This document shows, in pieces, positions 14,129-22,813 of a stretch of 49,667 nucleotides of DNA. Every line of letters begins with the position of its first letter. Within the stretch, counting starts at the first letter, position 1. The notes under the pieces are model-generated. The model had not been told where the DNA came from. It was given only the letters and a program-made list of their open reading frames with translations, and did not search any database. The DNA comes from a virus, in IMG/VR virus record IMGVR_UViG_3300025138_000066, positions 1 to 49,667 of that record, one strand, 5' to 3'. A program made the translations under genes and the position numbers.

Positions 14129-15388
14129 ATGTTAAGAACCGCAGACAACGTGTTTAGTGTCGTATTAGACAAAAACGCAACAACTACCGCAGCAGTTAAT
14201 ACTGCAGTAGCCGTAGGAGCAGTAGTAACCAAAGACAATCTTCCTTTAGGAGCAGTTGTTCTTGTAGACGCAGGAATGCGCAGAATGAACGGAGCAGCAT
14301 ATGGAGCAGCAGATCGTTTTCGTTTTGTACAAGGACGAGGAGCAACTAAATCATTAATGATTTCTCCAATGCTTACTAAAGCTTCTACTAAAATTTCAAG
14401 TAGTAATTACAGACTACCTGTAGAACAAGTAAGTGTTGTAGGATACAACGGAACAACAGGAGCTCTTCCTATAGCTAACTCAACAGACTTCTTTATTAAA
14501 ATTCGTAAGAATGATAATGATGCAGCTAACCGTTCACAACCAATGAGTCTTTTTGCAGGACCAGTTAAAACTGATGCTACAGCTACTCAAGCTGAATTAG
14601 CTTTTGCACTTCGTTTAAACGGAGTAAAAAACTTTTCTGATGAGCCAGCAAATAATTATCTTACTTTTGATGTTATTTGCGATAATGCAGGTGTTGCTAC
14701 TCCAGCAGGTGTAGGTACAGTTACTGCTACAGTAGGATCAAGAGTTATAACTACATCAGGTACAACTCCAGCAACTACTTTTCCAGTAGGTTCTGCTATT
14801 AGATTAGGTACAGGTCTTACTGACCCAATTTATAAAGTAACTGCTGTAAATAATGCTGCTAAAACAGTTACTGTAGACACTCCAATTGTAACATCTGCTA
14901 CTCTTACAGTAGGTAATGCAGAATCAATAAATGTTGCAGGTGTAGCTGCTGCTGCTTGCGGAATTAGAATGACAGGTGTTCAAGCTAATTTTAATGTAAA
15001 CTCTTTCCGTGATTATTATGTAAATCGTTTCTCAGTAGCATTCTCTGATGCTTCAACGTTAGTTACTACAACAGGAGCTCGAACAGGTTCTGGTGTATGG
15101 CAACAAGTTGCTATGGATGAGTACATGAGTTACGGATTTGAAGGTGAAAACAGCATGTTAGGTGTTCCACCACGAATGAGAGATCAAGAAGTAGCAGTTG
15201 ATGGAAAATACGGATGTATAGAAGTATCTTGGACAGAAAGTATCCAAGGATTGGTTTCTTTGCAAGGAGGTAAAGGATCAGTATTATTCTATATCAATCT
15301 TCAAGCAGGAGGTGCATTAGGCGCAGCTTCTTCAGGAGTTGATGTAGCAACTATCTTAGGGGTAGCTGCAGCAGACGTACAACAATAG
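14129..15388 (+). CDS. Abundant virion protein, likely auxiliary capsid or decoration protein (419 aa)
   Basis: A Gly/Ala/Thr-rich beta protein without signal peptide or membrane span. Residues ~190-260 form an Ig-like insert (GVGTVTATVGSRVITTSG to TVDTPIVTSATLTVG) that interrupts an otherwise continuous domain; the flanks (NNYLTFDVICDNAG and ACGIRMTGVQANFN) read as one strand pair. It is the only structural gene besides the MCP with a strong dedicated terminator, which argues for high copy number. By position it may correspond to the auxiliary capsid protein of crAss001-type virions, though a tail or head-fibre anchor is possible. Confidence 0.55.
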   Translation: MLRTADNVFSVVLDKNATTTAAVNTAVAVGAVVTKDNLPLGAVVLVDAGMRRMNGAAYGAADRFRFVQGRGATKSLMISPMLTKASTKISSSNYRLPVEQVSVVGYNGTTGALPIANSTDFFIKIRKNDNDAANRSQPMSLFAGPVKTDATATQAELAFALRLNGVKNFSDEPANNYLTFDVICDNAGVATPAGVGTVTATVGSRVITTSGTTPATTFPVGSAIRLGTGLTDPIYKVTAVNNAAKTVTVDTPIVTSATLTVGNAESINVAGVAAAACGIRMTGVQANFNVNSFRDYYVNRFSVAFSDASTLVTTTGARTGSGVWQQVAMDEYMSYGFEGENSMLGVPPRMRDQEVAVDGKYGCIEVSWTESIQGLVSLQGGKGSVLFYINLQAGGALGAASSGVDVATILGVAAADVQQ

Positions 15389-15404
15389 TAAATTCTCCAC
15401 CCAC

Positions 15405-15453
15405 AGTAGTCCCGCCATAAATTTTGCTGTCTATGGCGGGCTACTATATTTTT
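15405..15453 (+). terminator. Rho-independent terminator after the 419-residue gene
   Basis: AGTAG plus CCCGCCATA (15405-15419, one bulged T) pairs with TATGGCGGG plus CTACT (15432-15445). This 14-bp stem with a 12-nt loop is followed by ATATTTTTT. It is the strongest rightward hairpin I found in the window. Confidence 0.85.
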
Positions 15454-15474
15454 TAACTTGATTTTAAAAGTGTT

Positions 15475-16293
15475 ATGGCTCTCAATCCTAAAATTTCAGT
15501 ATCATTAACTAATAAATGTAACAAGATTACAATTGTCGAAGAAACTGGACCCTTTGTAATTACATCTAATGAGGGAGGATGGGGAACTCCTAACATAAGC
15601 ACTAGCGATATAAGATTAGCGAATGTTCAATTTTTTAATTCAAGTCAGACTCCTGCAATAGCAGCATCTGGAACAGGTACTATATCAGGTACAACATTTA
15701 CAGATGTTACTCATATATCAGGAACTTTTGCCATAGGCCAAACTCTTACGGGCGTAGGCATAGCCGCAGGCACAAAAATTACAGCATTACTTACAGGAAC
15801 AGGCGCTAATAATGGCGGAACATATACTGTCAGTATAGCACAAACTACCGCTTCTACAACTATTAGCGGTAATCTTATAACACAAAATTATATATTAAAA
15901 GACGGCAGTACAGATGTATACGCAACTGTAGCTGGTGCTCCAACTCCTGGAAGATTTACAGCATTACTAGAAAATGCTTGGGCAGGAACAGACGGAGTTT
16001 TTCAAATAGTATATACAATAACAACAGCATCTGCTACTTACACTAATGATAAGCAATATCAATTATTCTTATGTAATCTTTGTAATTGTAAAGATGGTTT
16101 AGTTGCTAGATTAATAGACGCATGTGATACTAAAACTGTACAACGATTAAAAACAGAGGTAGATCAGATGGAAATTTATATTCACGGAATCCAAACAGCA
16201 TTTGCTTGTGGAGATTTTGATACTGCAGAAGCTATTCTTACTGCAGCTAAAACATATTGTGATACTCTAACAGAGTGTTCAAGTAATTGCTAA
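15475..16293 (+). CDS. Virion surface protein with mobile beta module and Cys-rich helical tail (272 aa)
   Basis: Three parts are visible. Residues ~1-60 are a beta domain. Residues ~63-135 are a Thr/Gly-rich module (TISGTTFTDVTHISG, AIGQTLTGVGIAAGTKI, YTVSIAQTTASTTI) of a kind that recurs as an insert in many aquatic and gut phage proteins. The last ~80 residues are a helical hairpin with at least eight cysteines (CNLCNCKDG; ACDTKTVQRL; AFACGDFDTAEAIL; CDTLTECSSNC). The tail probably docks to the virion while the beta parts face out, as in a head fibre or decoration. Cysteine richness in a cytoplasmically assembled phage protein is odd and could mean metal binding. Confidence 0.55.
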   Translation: MALNPKISVSLTNKCNKITIVEETGPFVITSNEGGWGTPNISTSDIRLANVQFFNSSQTPAIAASGTGTISGTTFTDVTHISGTFAIGQTLTGVGIAAGTKITALLTGTGANNGGTYTVSIAQTTASTTISGNLITQNYILKDGSTDVYATVAGAPTPGRFTALLENAWAGTDGVFQIVYTITTASATYTNDKQYQLFLCNLCNCKDGLVARLIDACDTKTVQRLKTEVDQMEIYIHGIQTAFACGDFDTAEAILTAAKTYCDTLTECSSNC

Positions 16294-16311
16294 TATTAAA
16301 AACTAATAAAA

Positions 16312-18255
16312 ATGGGTTGTAAAAGTTGTAGTGATGTAACATTATTAAGCGGAAATGACGGAAACGGTATTCAAACTGTAGTAGATAATGGGAACGGTAC
16401 GTTTACTTTTTTCTTTACAGATGGAAGTACATTTACAACTCCTGATTTTGACGGTACAGCTGGAGCCGCTGGAGCTGCAGCAACTCTTGCAGTTGGAACA
16501 GTAACTACAGGAGCACCTGGTACAGCACCTACTGTAACAAATACAGGTTCTTCTTCAGCAGCAGTTTTTGCATTTCAATTTCCTATTGGAATAGGTCATG
16601 ATAATACTTTATTTGTAGATCTTGGATTTGGAGCAACTGCAGGTGTGCGTGAAAGAATAGATAAACCTTGGAATACAATTGGTGCAGCAATAACAGCTGC
16701 TACATCAGGAGACACTGTACATATTAGAGCAGGGTCTTATACAGAAGACATAACTTTAAAAAACGGAGTTGATATTTATTGCGAAGAAGGTGTAGTTATA
16801 AATGGTAAAATAACTGATGCAGCAGCAACTGTTGTTTGTAATTTAACAGGAAATGCAATTTTAATAGATTCAAATGCTGGTAATCAATGTATAGAAATAA
16901 CAGGAGCTAATTCTGACGTAGAAATTCATTTACGCAGAATTACTAATACAGGTACAGGTATATATCAAAAACCTGTTTCTGCAAGCAATAGACTATTAGT
17001 TGAAACAGATGTTCTTTCAGGAAGCATTCAAAATTATTTTGTATCTGCAAGAGGAGCATCTTATTGTACAGTTATAGTAAATCAACATGCAGAAAGCGCA
17101 GCTTCTACTACTAATGCATTTGCTGGAGTAGATGTTAGGCAATCATTTTCAGGAGAAATGAATTTTAAATGTCCAAAAATGACTATTGGAACAGGCTCAA
17201 ATGCTGAATCAGGAAGAGCTTTGTCCATAGAAGGAGATACTACTAGCACTGCTAAAGTATATTTTGAAGTAGATAGTATAGTTAATAATCATGAACTTGC
17301 AACTTCATCTAAATCGTATGGAACATTAAATGCAAATGGAAACGGTAAATACATAGTAAAAGTTAAAGATTGTTATTCAAAAAGTAGAGAAGGACTTGTA
17401 GTAGGTGGATCCGATGTAACAGGAACTCCAACTTCTGCTACAGGAGTTGTTATTTTTGAAGGAATGATATTTTCTAGAGATAACGCAGCTTTTAGAATGT
17501 TTGGAGTAAATAACGTAGCTACTACTACAAGAGCTGTTATTAGAAATTCATCTTTAATGAGAGGAGTAAATCCAAATGCAACTGATACTATTACAGGAAG
17601 AGATAGGCTTTCTGTAATAATTTTTGGAGATGCAGGATTTGGAACTACTTCTTTATTTGCTTCAAATTATATGAATGCAGAATTTATAGATACACAAATA
17701 GTTAAAAACGCAGATCAAACTATTACAGCTTATAATGAAAATAGTAACGATAATGCTGCAGTATGTATACAAGGAGGAAATAATAAAATATATTTTAAAG
17801 GATGTGATATTGTAAATGGAATAGAAAACCAAACTCCTGTATCTTCTGATTGTATAGCATCATTTAGTGCTAGTAATACTAGATTAGTAACTAACAACAC
17901 AGTAGCTGCTTTAGATGTTTATTTTAAAGATACTCATAGTAATAGAAATAAAAAAGCTCAAGTATCAGGAACAAACTCAACAACTGGAGTTACTTTGACT
18001 GATAGTTCTAAAAATTTTGCTACATTAAAAGTACAAATAGGAGATTTAGTTAGAAACAATTCTACTGGAGCAACTACTACAGTAACTGTAGTAGGTAGTA
18101 CTACTGTTACTTTAGCAGCAGCAGGTATTTTTCCAGGTACAGGCGTATCTTACACTATTTACGGAGTTGGAGCAATTAACGAAACAAATTCTGATGCTAC
18201 AGGTTTTGTAACAGAATTTTCTGCTAGAACACTTAATTACTTACATAAAGCATAA
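16312..18255 (+). CDS. Beta-helix fibre or spike protein (647 aa)
   Basis: Likely a host-recognition or surface-polysaccharide-binding protein. Order: a short Cys-containing start (MGCKSCSDV); a turn rich in NGNGTFTFFFTDGS; a collagen-like Gly/Ala spacer (GTAGAAGAAA) with a small beta collar ending FAFQFPIG; a right-handed parallel beta-helix from about residue 105 (GVRERIDKPWNTIGAAI, then SGDTVHIRAGSYTEDITLK) to about 540; and a C-terminal beta module (residues ~545-620, TGVTLTDSSKNFATLKVQIGDLV). No catalytic lyase residues can be assigned by eye. It could be a head fibre, tail spike or glycan depolymerase. The stop overlaps the next start. Confidence 0.65.
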   Translation: MGCKSCSDVTLLSGNDGNGIQTVVDNGNGTFTFFFTDGSTFTTPDFDGTAGAAGAAATLAVGTVTTGAPGTAPTVTNTGSSSAAVFAFQFPIGIGHDNTLFVDLGFGATAGVRERIDKPWNTIGAAITAATSGDTVHIRAGSYTEDITLKNGVDIYCEEGVVINGKITDAAATVVCNLTGNAILIDSNAGNQCIEITGANSDVEIHLRRITNTGTGIYQKPVSASNRLLVETDVLSGSIQNYFVSARGASYCTVIVNQHAESAASTTNAFAGVDVRQSFSGEMNFKCPKMTIGTGSNAESGRALSIEGDTTSTAKVYFEVDSIVNNHELATSSKSYGTLNANGNGKYIVKVKDCYSKSREGLVVGGSDVTGTPTSATGVVIFEGMIFSRDNAAFRMFGVNNVATTTRAVIRNSSLMRGVNPNATDTITGRDRLSVIIFGDAGFGTTSLFASNYMNAEFIDTQIVKNADQTITAYNENSNDNAAVCIQGGNNKIYFKGCDIVNGIENQTPVSSDCIASFSASNTRLVTNNTVAALDVYFKDTHSNRNKKAQVSGTNSTTGVTLTDSSKNFATLKVQIGDLVRNNSTGATTTVTVVGSTTVTLAAAGIFPGTGVSYTIYGVGAINETNSDATGFVTEFSARTLNYLHKA

Positions 18256-18851
18256 TGGCAACAATAACAACAGCTTGGACTCTTAATGCAGGTATTACAG
18301 AATTATGGAATAGCTATATTTTTGTAATTACTGATACTGCTGTATTAGCAAATTTACAAAAAAGCCAAGGTGTTACATCAATAACTTTTACTAACGCTGC
18401 TGCTACACCAGGAGTAGGTGGTAATAAAATATTATCGTTAGTATATCGAAGCGCAAGTAATAAAGTTAGATTTAGTGATGCGCCAAGTTTTACACTAGTA
18501 GGTGTTTTAATTATTGATGCTGCAGGTACATTAGTTAAACCTTTTAACGCAAGTAATAATAGTGGAAACATTGTTTTTAATGATCCTACTTTAACTGTAG
18601 ATGAAATTAATAAGCAATGTTTTGATAAAGTAGTTTGGAATAAGCAATGTGAATATTCTAAAGATGTACTAGCATATTTAAATAGGACTTTATTTGGATA
18701 TATAAGTTCTAGTTCTAAAATAGAAGCTTTAAAAAATAAAAAAAGAACATTAGAAATCTTACACGCTTACGACACAAGAGATATAGCTAATAATACTACG
18801 ATTTATAATACATTAACTTATACACAAATTAAAAAACTATTAGAATCTTAA
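18255..18851 (+). CDS. Virion surface protein with helical C-terminal hairpin (198 aa)
   Basis: An N-terminal beta domain of ~115 residues (ITTAWTLNAGITELWNSYI to NIVFNDPTLT) is followed by ~80 residues of helical hairpin (CFDKVVWNKQCEYSKDVLAYL, SKIEALKNKKRTLEILHAY) with two cysteines at its start. The same plan (beta head plus Cys-bearing helical tail) occurs in the 272-residue protein at 15475, suggesting a shared way to attach to the particle. It is joined to the fibre gene by a TAATG overlap. Function beyond a minor surface protein is not known. Confidence 0.5.
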   Translation: MATITTAWTLNAGITELWNSYIFVITDTAVLANLQKSQGVTSITFTNAAATPGVGGNKILSLVYRSASNKVRFSDAPSFTLVGVLIIDAAGTLVKPFNASNNSGNIVFNDPTLTVDEINKQCFDKVVWNKQCEYSKDVLAYLNRTLFGYISSSSKIEALKNKKRTLEILHAYDTRDIANNTTIYNTLTYTQIKKLLES

Positions 18852-18863
18852 ATTTAAAATAAT

Positions 18864-18871
18864 TATCTTTA
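18864..18871 (+). promoter_or_regulatory. Putative -7 box (TATCTTTA) before the 183-residue gene
   Basis: The identical octamer occurs at 1713-1720 and 23161-23168. It lies 12 nt before the ATG at 18884 in an A-rich leader. No upstream -33 element is obvious. Confidence 0.35.
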
Positions 18872-18883
18872 AAATAAAAAAAA

Positions 18884-19435
18884 ATGAATATTAATAGAGA
18901 GTTTAGCGCAAATGCAAACAGACCTTCAGCAAGAGAAGTAGAATTATTTTTTGATATAGAAGAGAACTCTCTTGCTTATATTGATCATAATAGAATTAAA
19001 AGATTAGTTCCTGGAGAAGGACGAAACGCACCTTCTAGTACTATTTTATGTAGATTAGATCTTTCAACAATTAACGGTGTTAATCCAGATATGTTAATTA
19101 TAGAAAATCCTTTACCACAAGATTTTAAATTTAAAATATCAGCTGGTGATAATCCTGGTGAATATAAAATTAAAAATGCAAATAATGTATCAGGATTTTC
19201 AGATCCTGAAAAAACTAGAATAATTGTAGATCCAGTAGTACAAGAAGTAAGAGGTATTGCGACTATGTATCCTACTACAGTTTGGACGTATTTTGATAGC
19301 GAATTTGAAGTTACTAGTTTACATATTAAAGTAGGAAATAGATTAGACGTTCCTAGACCAGCTAATTTTATAACTTGGTTAGAAATTACTGTATATAATA
19401 TTGAAGGAAGAAAACTTCAAAAAGCACAGCGTTAA
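18884..19435 (+). CDS. Hypothetical virion protein (183 aa)
   Basis: Not recognised. It is a beta-rich, soluble protein with an opening that reads like a virion N-arm (MNINREFSANANRPSAREVELFFD). Repeated short strands follow (TILCRLDLSTING; DMLIIENPLPQDFKFKISAG; RIIVDPVVQEVRGIATMYP) and a final strand-helix (FITWLEITVYNIEGRKLQ). There is no membrane segment, cysteine cluster or enzyme motif. It lies in the block of surface and fibre-linked genes, so a fibre adaptor or minor tail component is plausible. It may start a new transcript from the -7-like box upstream. Confidence 0.5.
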   Translation: MNINREFSANANRPSAREVELFFDIEENSLAYIDHNRIKRLVPGEGRNAPSSTILCRLDLSTINGVNPDMLIIENPLPQDFKFKISAGDNPGEYKIKNANNVSGFSDPEKTRIIVDPVVQEVRGIATMYPTTVWTYFDSEFEVTSLHIKVGNRLDVPRPANFITWLEITVYNIEGRKLQKAQR

Positions 19436-19454
19436 TAAAATTAAAAAAAATAAA

Positions 19455-19715
19455 ATGGCACGATTAAAAGTACAAACAGAATCAATAACTTACCGACCTA
19501 CTATTACTAGGCCAACAAATACAGGTACAATTGAATCTGGAGCATTCTCTGTTTCTTTTGCGAATGTACATGCATCAGCAGATGCTTCAATAAATGGAAC
19601 AACTTTAAAAGCAGGAGAAACAATTAATTTTAATGCAGGAGATAAAGATACTTTAGGTAGATTTGATTACGTAGCAACAGGATCAGAATTATTGATTATT
19701 AGTTTAAGAAAATAA
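19455..19715 (+). CDS. Small beta-structured virion protein (86 aa)
   Basis: Start set at ATG 19455 (MARLKVQTES) because the longer reading from 19401 adds a Lys/Asn run that overlaps the previous gene. The product is a compact beta domain (GTIESGAFSVSFANVHAS; SINGTTLKAGETINFNAGD; RFDYVATGSELLIISLRK). The phrase GTTLKAGETINF followed by a terminal strand resembles small adaptor or decoration proteins in other phages. No enzymatic residue is seen. It is probably a structural accessory of the fibre region. Confidence 0.5.
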   Translation: MARLKVQTESITYRPTITRPTNTGTIESGAFSVSFANVHASADASINGTTLKAGETINFNAGDKDTLGRFDYVATGSELLIISLRK

Positions 19716-19725
19716 TTCTTACAGT

Positions 19726-20103
19726 ATGTCTACAAAAATAACAAGGAATTTACCTAATAGTGCTTTTAGTGCGGCTTTATTGTCTGCAACTGTTTCATCT
19801 ATGGCAAGCGCTGGGGCAACATTAACTGTAGATGCAGACACGACTGGAACAATAGTTATAACGGCCCAAGATGCGGGCCTTACAATTGCTTTGCCTACAG
19901 GGTCGCCTGTAGAGGGACAAAAGTTAATTATTAGAATAAAAGATGACGGTACGGCTAGGTCTATTGCTTATAATGCTATATTTAGAGCAGTGGGAATAAC
20001 TTTACCAACTACAACAGTTGTCAATAAAGTATTATATTTAGGATATATGTTTAATTCTGCAGAAACAAAATGGGATGTAGTATCAGTAGTACAAGAAGCG
20101 TAA
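19726..20103 (+). CDS. Small fibre-type beta domain protein (125 aa)
   Basis: The protein consists almost entirely of one beta domain of a type common at the ends of phage fibres. Residues ~30-125 run ATLTVDADTTGTIVITAQDAG, then ALPTGSPVEGQKLIIRIKDDG, RSIAYNAIFRAVG, LYLGYMFNSAETKWDVVSVVQ. In larger fibres this module sits next to receptor-binding parts; here it is a stand-alone gene, perhaps co-assembling with a fibre trimer. It starts 10 nt after the previous gene. Receptor binding is by analogy only. Confidence 0.55.
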   Translation: MSTKITRNLPNSAFSAALLSATVSSMASAGATLTVDADTTGTIVITAQDAGLTIALPTGSPVEGQKLIIRIKDDGTARSIAYNAIFRAVGITLPTTTVVNKVLYLGYMFNSAETKWDVVSVVQEA

Positions 20104-20104
20104 T

Positions 20105-20383
20105 ATGATAATTATTTCAAAAATAGAATTAGAAGGTACAGATAACTTAAAGTATACTGATGTGGGATATACAGAAGATCCTGCTGTAGCTATTCAGATT
20201 AATGAAGATTATGACGCTACTCTTGGTAAATTCTTAGGAGAAAATAGAACTAAACTAGCAATAGGAGAAGCTAGTGTAAGCACGTTCTTTTCTACAACCG
20301 ATTCAGTAAATGAAGCTAGAACAGAAGTAGACACAGTAGAAGGTTTAGGTATTTCATTAATAACTAATGTAAATGAGTTATAA
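20105..20383 (+). CDS. Small hypothetical protein (92 aa)
   Basis: Not recognised. It is acidic and soluble, with a beta start (MIIISKIELEGTDNLKYTDVGY) and a central helix (NRTKLAIGEASVSTFF). Its stop overlaps the start of the next gene (TAATG), and it sits one base after the previous stop, so it is part of a tightly packed fibre operon. Length and position would suit a fibre adaptor or chaperone, but no motif supports that. Confidence 0.45.
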   Translation: MIIISKIELEGTDNLKYTDVGYTEDPAVAIQINEDYDATLGKFLGENRTKLAIGEASVSTFFSTTDSVNEARTEVDTVEGLGISLITNVNEL

Positions 20384-21054
20384 TGGCAGCACCTACAAAA
20401 GGAAACACTAGCAATGCTAACCCAACACCTGGGTCTAACTCTCATTCTATTACTCATAATCAGAATGCTGGTACTAATAAACTATTAGTTGTATTTGTCA
20501 CTATGTCTAACGCTAGTAGTAGAACTTACACAGGTGCAACTTATGGTGGTGTAGCAATGACTCAGCTTTATCAAATTAATAGAGGAGGTCTTAGTCAAAG
20601 AATGGTATGTTATCATTTAGAAAGTCCCGCTGATGGGAATAATACATTGAAAATTACCTTTAATGGAAATCAATGGAATCCTATTAGCATACATGCTAGA
20701 AGTTTTACAGAGTCTGGAGGCGTAGGTTCATCATTAAGAACAGGTGGACAAGCTACACCGCACAGTGGATCTATTATTGTAGAAAAAGATTCTTTAATTA
20801 TGCTAACATCATGCTCTGTTAACCAAATTCTAACTCAGCAAATACCAACGGGAACTAATAGAACTTTTACTACACACAATACTAACAGACAGGTAGCTAC
20901 AGGTGCAATATCTGCAAATGCTGGACATCTTGCTGGGGGAGTTTCTTTAAGAGCTACTTCTACTTTTGGAAACTTAACATTAGATAGAACAGAAATAAAA
21001 GGCTTGTCATCATCTTCTGCAAGTCAAGGTAACTTTTTCACAATGTTTATGTAA
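20383..21054 (+). CDS. Beta-sandwich virion surface protein (223 aa)
   Basis: The sequence reads as alternating strands and turns with Ser/Thr/Asn/Gly-rich loops: NKLLVVFVTMSNASSRTYTG, ATYGGVAMTQLYQINRGG, MVCYHLESPADGNNTLKITF, PISIHARSFTESGG, SIIVEKDSLIMLTSCSVN. This strand order is seen in many phage tail or capsid-decoration proteins with a jelly-roll or Ig-like fold. It starts in the previous stop codon and is followed after one base by the BspA-like gene, with which it is likely co-assembled. No enzyme motif is visible. Confidence 0.5.
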   Translation: MAAPTKGNTSNANPTPGSNSHSITHNQNAGTNKLLVVFVTMSNASSRTYTGATYGGVAMTQLYQINRGGLSQRMVCYHLESPADGNNTLKITFNGNQWNPISIHARSFTESGGVGSSLRTGGQATPHSGSIIVEKDSLIMLTSCSVNQILTQQIPTGTNRTFTTHNTNRQVATGAISANAGHLAGGVSLRATSTFGNLTLDRTEIKGLSSSSASQGNFFTMFM

Positions 21055-21055
21055 T

Positions 21056-22813
21056 ATGGGAACAGATATTAATTTTATAAAACACTTAGGACATTCTGGA
21101 GGAGGGGCTAGTATACAACTTCCTTCTGATTCATTTGAAGGTTTTATAATGGAGCTTAATGTTACAGGAGCCAGTACTTTTCAGTTAAGAGGAAGAAATG
21201 TTGGTACTTATAATGCACAAGTTGATTGGGGAGATGGTACTGTAGAAACAGTAACTGCTTATAACGGAGGAACTCATGCTTACGCTTCTACAGGAACGTA
21301 TCAAATAAAGATAAGCGGTGATTTCCCTGGATTTGAGTATGGAAATACTACAGGAACTTATAAAGATTATATAACCAAAATAGTTCAGTGGGGTAATATA
21401 GAATGGAAATCCTTTTATAGAGCTTTTGCAAGTTTATCTTATTTAACATCGTTGCCTACAGACTATCCTGATATAACAGGTTTAATAGATAAAAGACCTT
21501 ATCAAATGTTTTTTAATAACATAAGACTTGTTGCTTGTGATTTATCTAATTGGCAAAATACAGGAAACTTTGTAGGAAGTGCTTTTCAAACGTTTTACGG
21601 TCTTAATTCTTGTACTAATATTAATTTAACAGGTTGGGATACAAGCGGTTTTACAGGTGTTCAAGATTTTATGGCAAACTGTGGTAGAGGTGCAGGAGGT
21701 TGCACAGTAACAGCACCTAATTTAGACTGGAGCGGGACTAATACTCTTTATAGAATGTTTTATAGAAGTTGTCTTAAAGCGGATACAGATATAAGCAATT
21801 GGACTTTAAGAGCAGCGGGAGTCAATTTAAATAGATTTTTCTATGAATCAGGTGGATTTAGTACACCAACATTTTCCTCAGTAAGTGAGATAGATATGTC
21901 TACTTGGAATAATACATCAGGTATTACTAGTATGCAATATTTTATGTTTAATGCAAATGCTATAAAAAATATTAATGTAACAAATTGGGATACATCTAAT
22001 GTTACTAATACGTTTAGAGCATTTTATGGTTGTGTGCAGCTTGAAGAAATAATAGGATTAAGTACAATAGATATTTCAAGCGTTTCTAGCGGAGACTTAA
22101 TGTTTTACAACACAAGAAAATTAAAATTTAACAATCATAATTTTGGAACAAGTTGGAATAATTGGGCAGCAGCTACATTTAATTTTTCCCAATTCTTTTA
22201 TAGAAATGGATATAGTCTTTCTGATGCAAATGCAGGACCTACTCCTACAGTAGCAAATTGGTCTATGCCTAATGCAACAGGAAATATATATAACTTATTT
22301 AGAGAAGCAAAATATACTGCAGGAAGTACTATAACTTTAAATTGGAATTATCCTAATTGTACAACGCTTCAACAATCTTTCTATATTTTAAAAGGTGTTA
22401 GTACATTAAATATTAATATGACAACTACCAATGTGTTAGTCAACTTTTTAAATTGTGCCAGGGGTGCTGCAAGTATGTCATCAATAACATTTGGCTCTAA
22501 CATGGATTTTAGCGGAGTTACTAATTTCCAAACCGCTTTTTATTCAATGGCAGGTACTTGTGATTTAGTATTTGATTCAGCTGTTGATTTCAGCTCTGTT
22601 ACTAATTTAGTAAGTATAGTAGGTGGTGGATCAAGAAAAATGACTACATCTAGTTATGATGCTTTTTTAGTAAGACTTGAAGCAACCAATAGCAATACAG
22701 TTGGATTAAGTGCAGGCCAATCTAATTATACAGGAAGCGGTGCTGGTGGAACTGCAAGAGCAGCATTAATAGCAGACCACGGTTGGACAATAACAGATGG
22801 AGGACCCGTATAA
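21056..22813 (+). CDS. BspA-like leucine-rich-repeat adhesin with PKD-like domain (585 aa)
   Basis: Residues ~55-90 form a PKD-like fold (VDWGDGTVETVTAY, THAYASTGTYQIKISGD). From ~95 to ~545 follow irregular repeats with the signature W-x-T/N-S/T-x-x-x-F-x-x-x-F/M-Y-x-C (WDTSNVTNTFRAFYGC; WDTSGFTGVQDFMANC), matching the BspA/DUF285 type of surface repeat. These are known from bacterial surface proteins that bind host or matrix molecules. There is no signal peptide, so it is built into the virion rather than secreted. It is the most likely receptor-binding protein of this block. The stop overlaps the next start. Confidence 0.75.
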   Translation: MGTDINFIKHLGHSGGGASIQLPSDSFEGFIMELNVTGASTFQLRGRNVGTYNAQVDWGDGTVETVTAYNGGTHAYASTGTYQIKISGDFPGFEYGNTTGTYKDYITKIVQWGNIEWKSFYRAFASLSYLTSLPTDYPDITGLIDKRPYQMFFNNIRLVACDLSNWQNTGNFVGSAFQTFYGLNSCTNINLTGWDTSGFTGVQDFMANCGRGAGGCTVTAPNLDWSGTNTLYRMFYRSCLKADTDISNWTLRAAGVNLNRFFYESGGFSTPTFSSVSEIDMSTWNNTSGITSMQYFMFNANAIKNINVTNWDTSNVTNTFRAFYGCVQLEEIIGLSTIDISSVSSGDLMFYNTRKLKFNNHNFGTSWNNWAAATFNFSQFFYRNGYSLSDANAGPTPTVANWSMPNATGNIYNLFREAKYTAGSTITLNWNYPNCTTLQQSFYILKGVSTLNINMTTTNVLVNFLNCARGAASMSSITFGSNMDFSGVTNFQTAFYSMAGTCDLVFDSAVDFSSVTNLVSIVGGGSRKMTTSSYDAFLVRLEATNSNTVGLSAGQSNYTGSGAGGTARAALIADHGWTITDGGPV

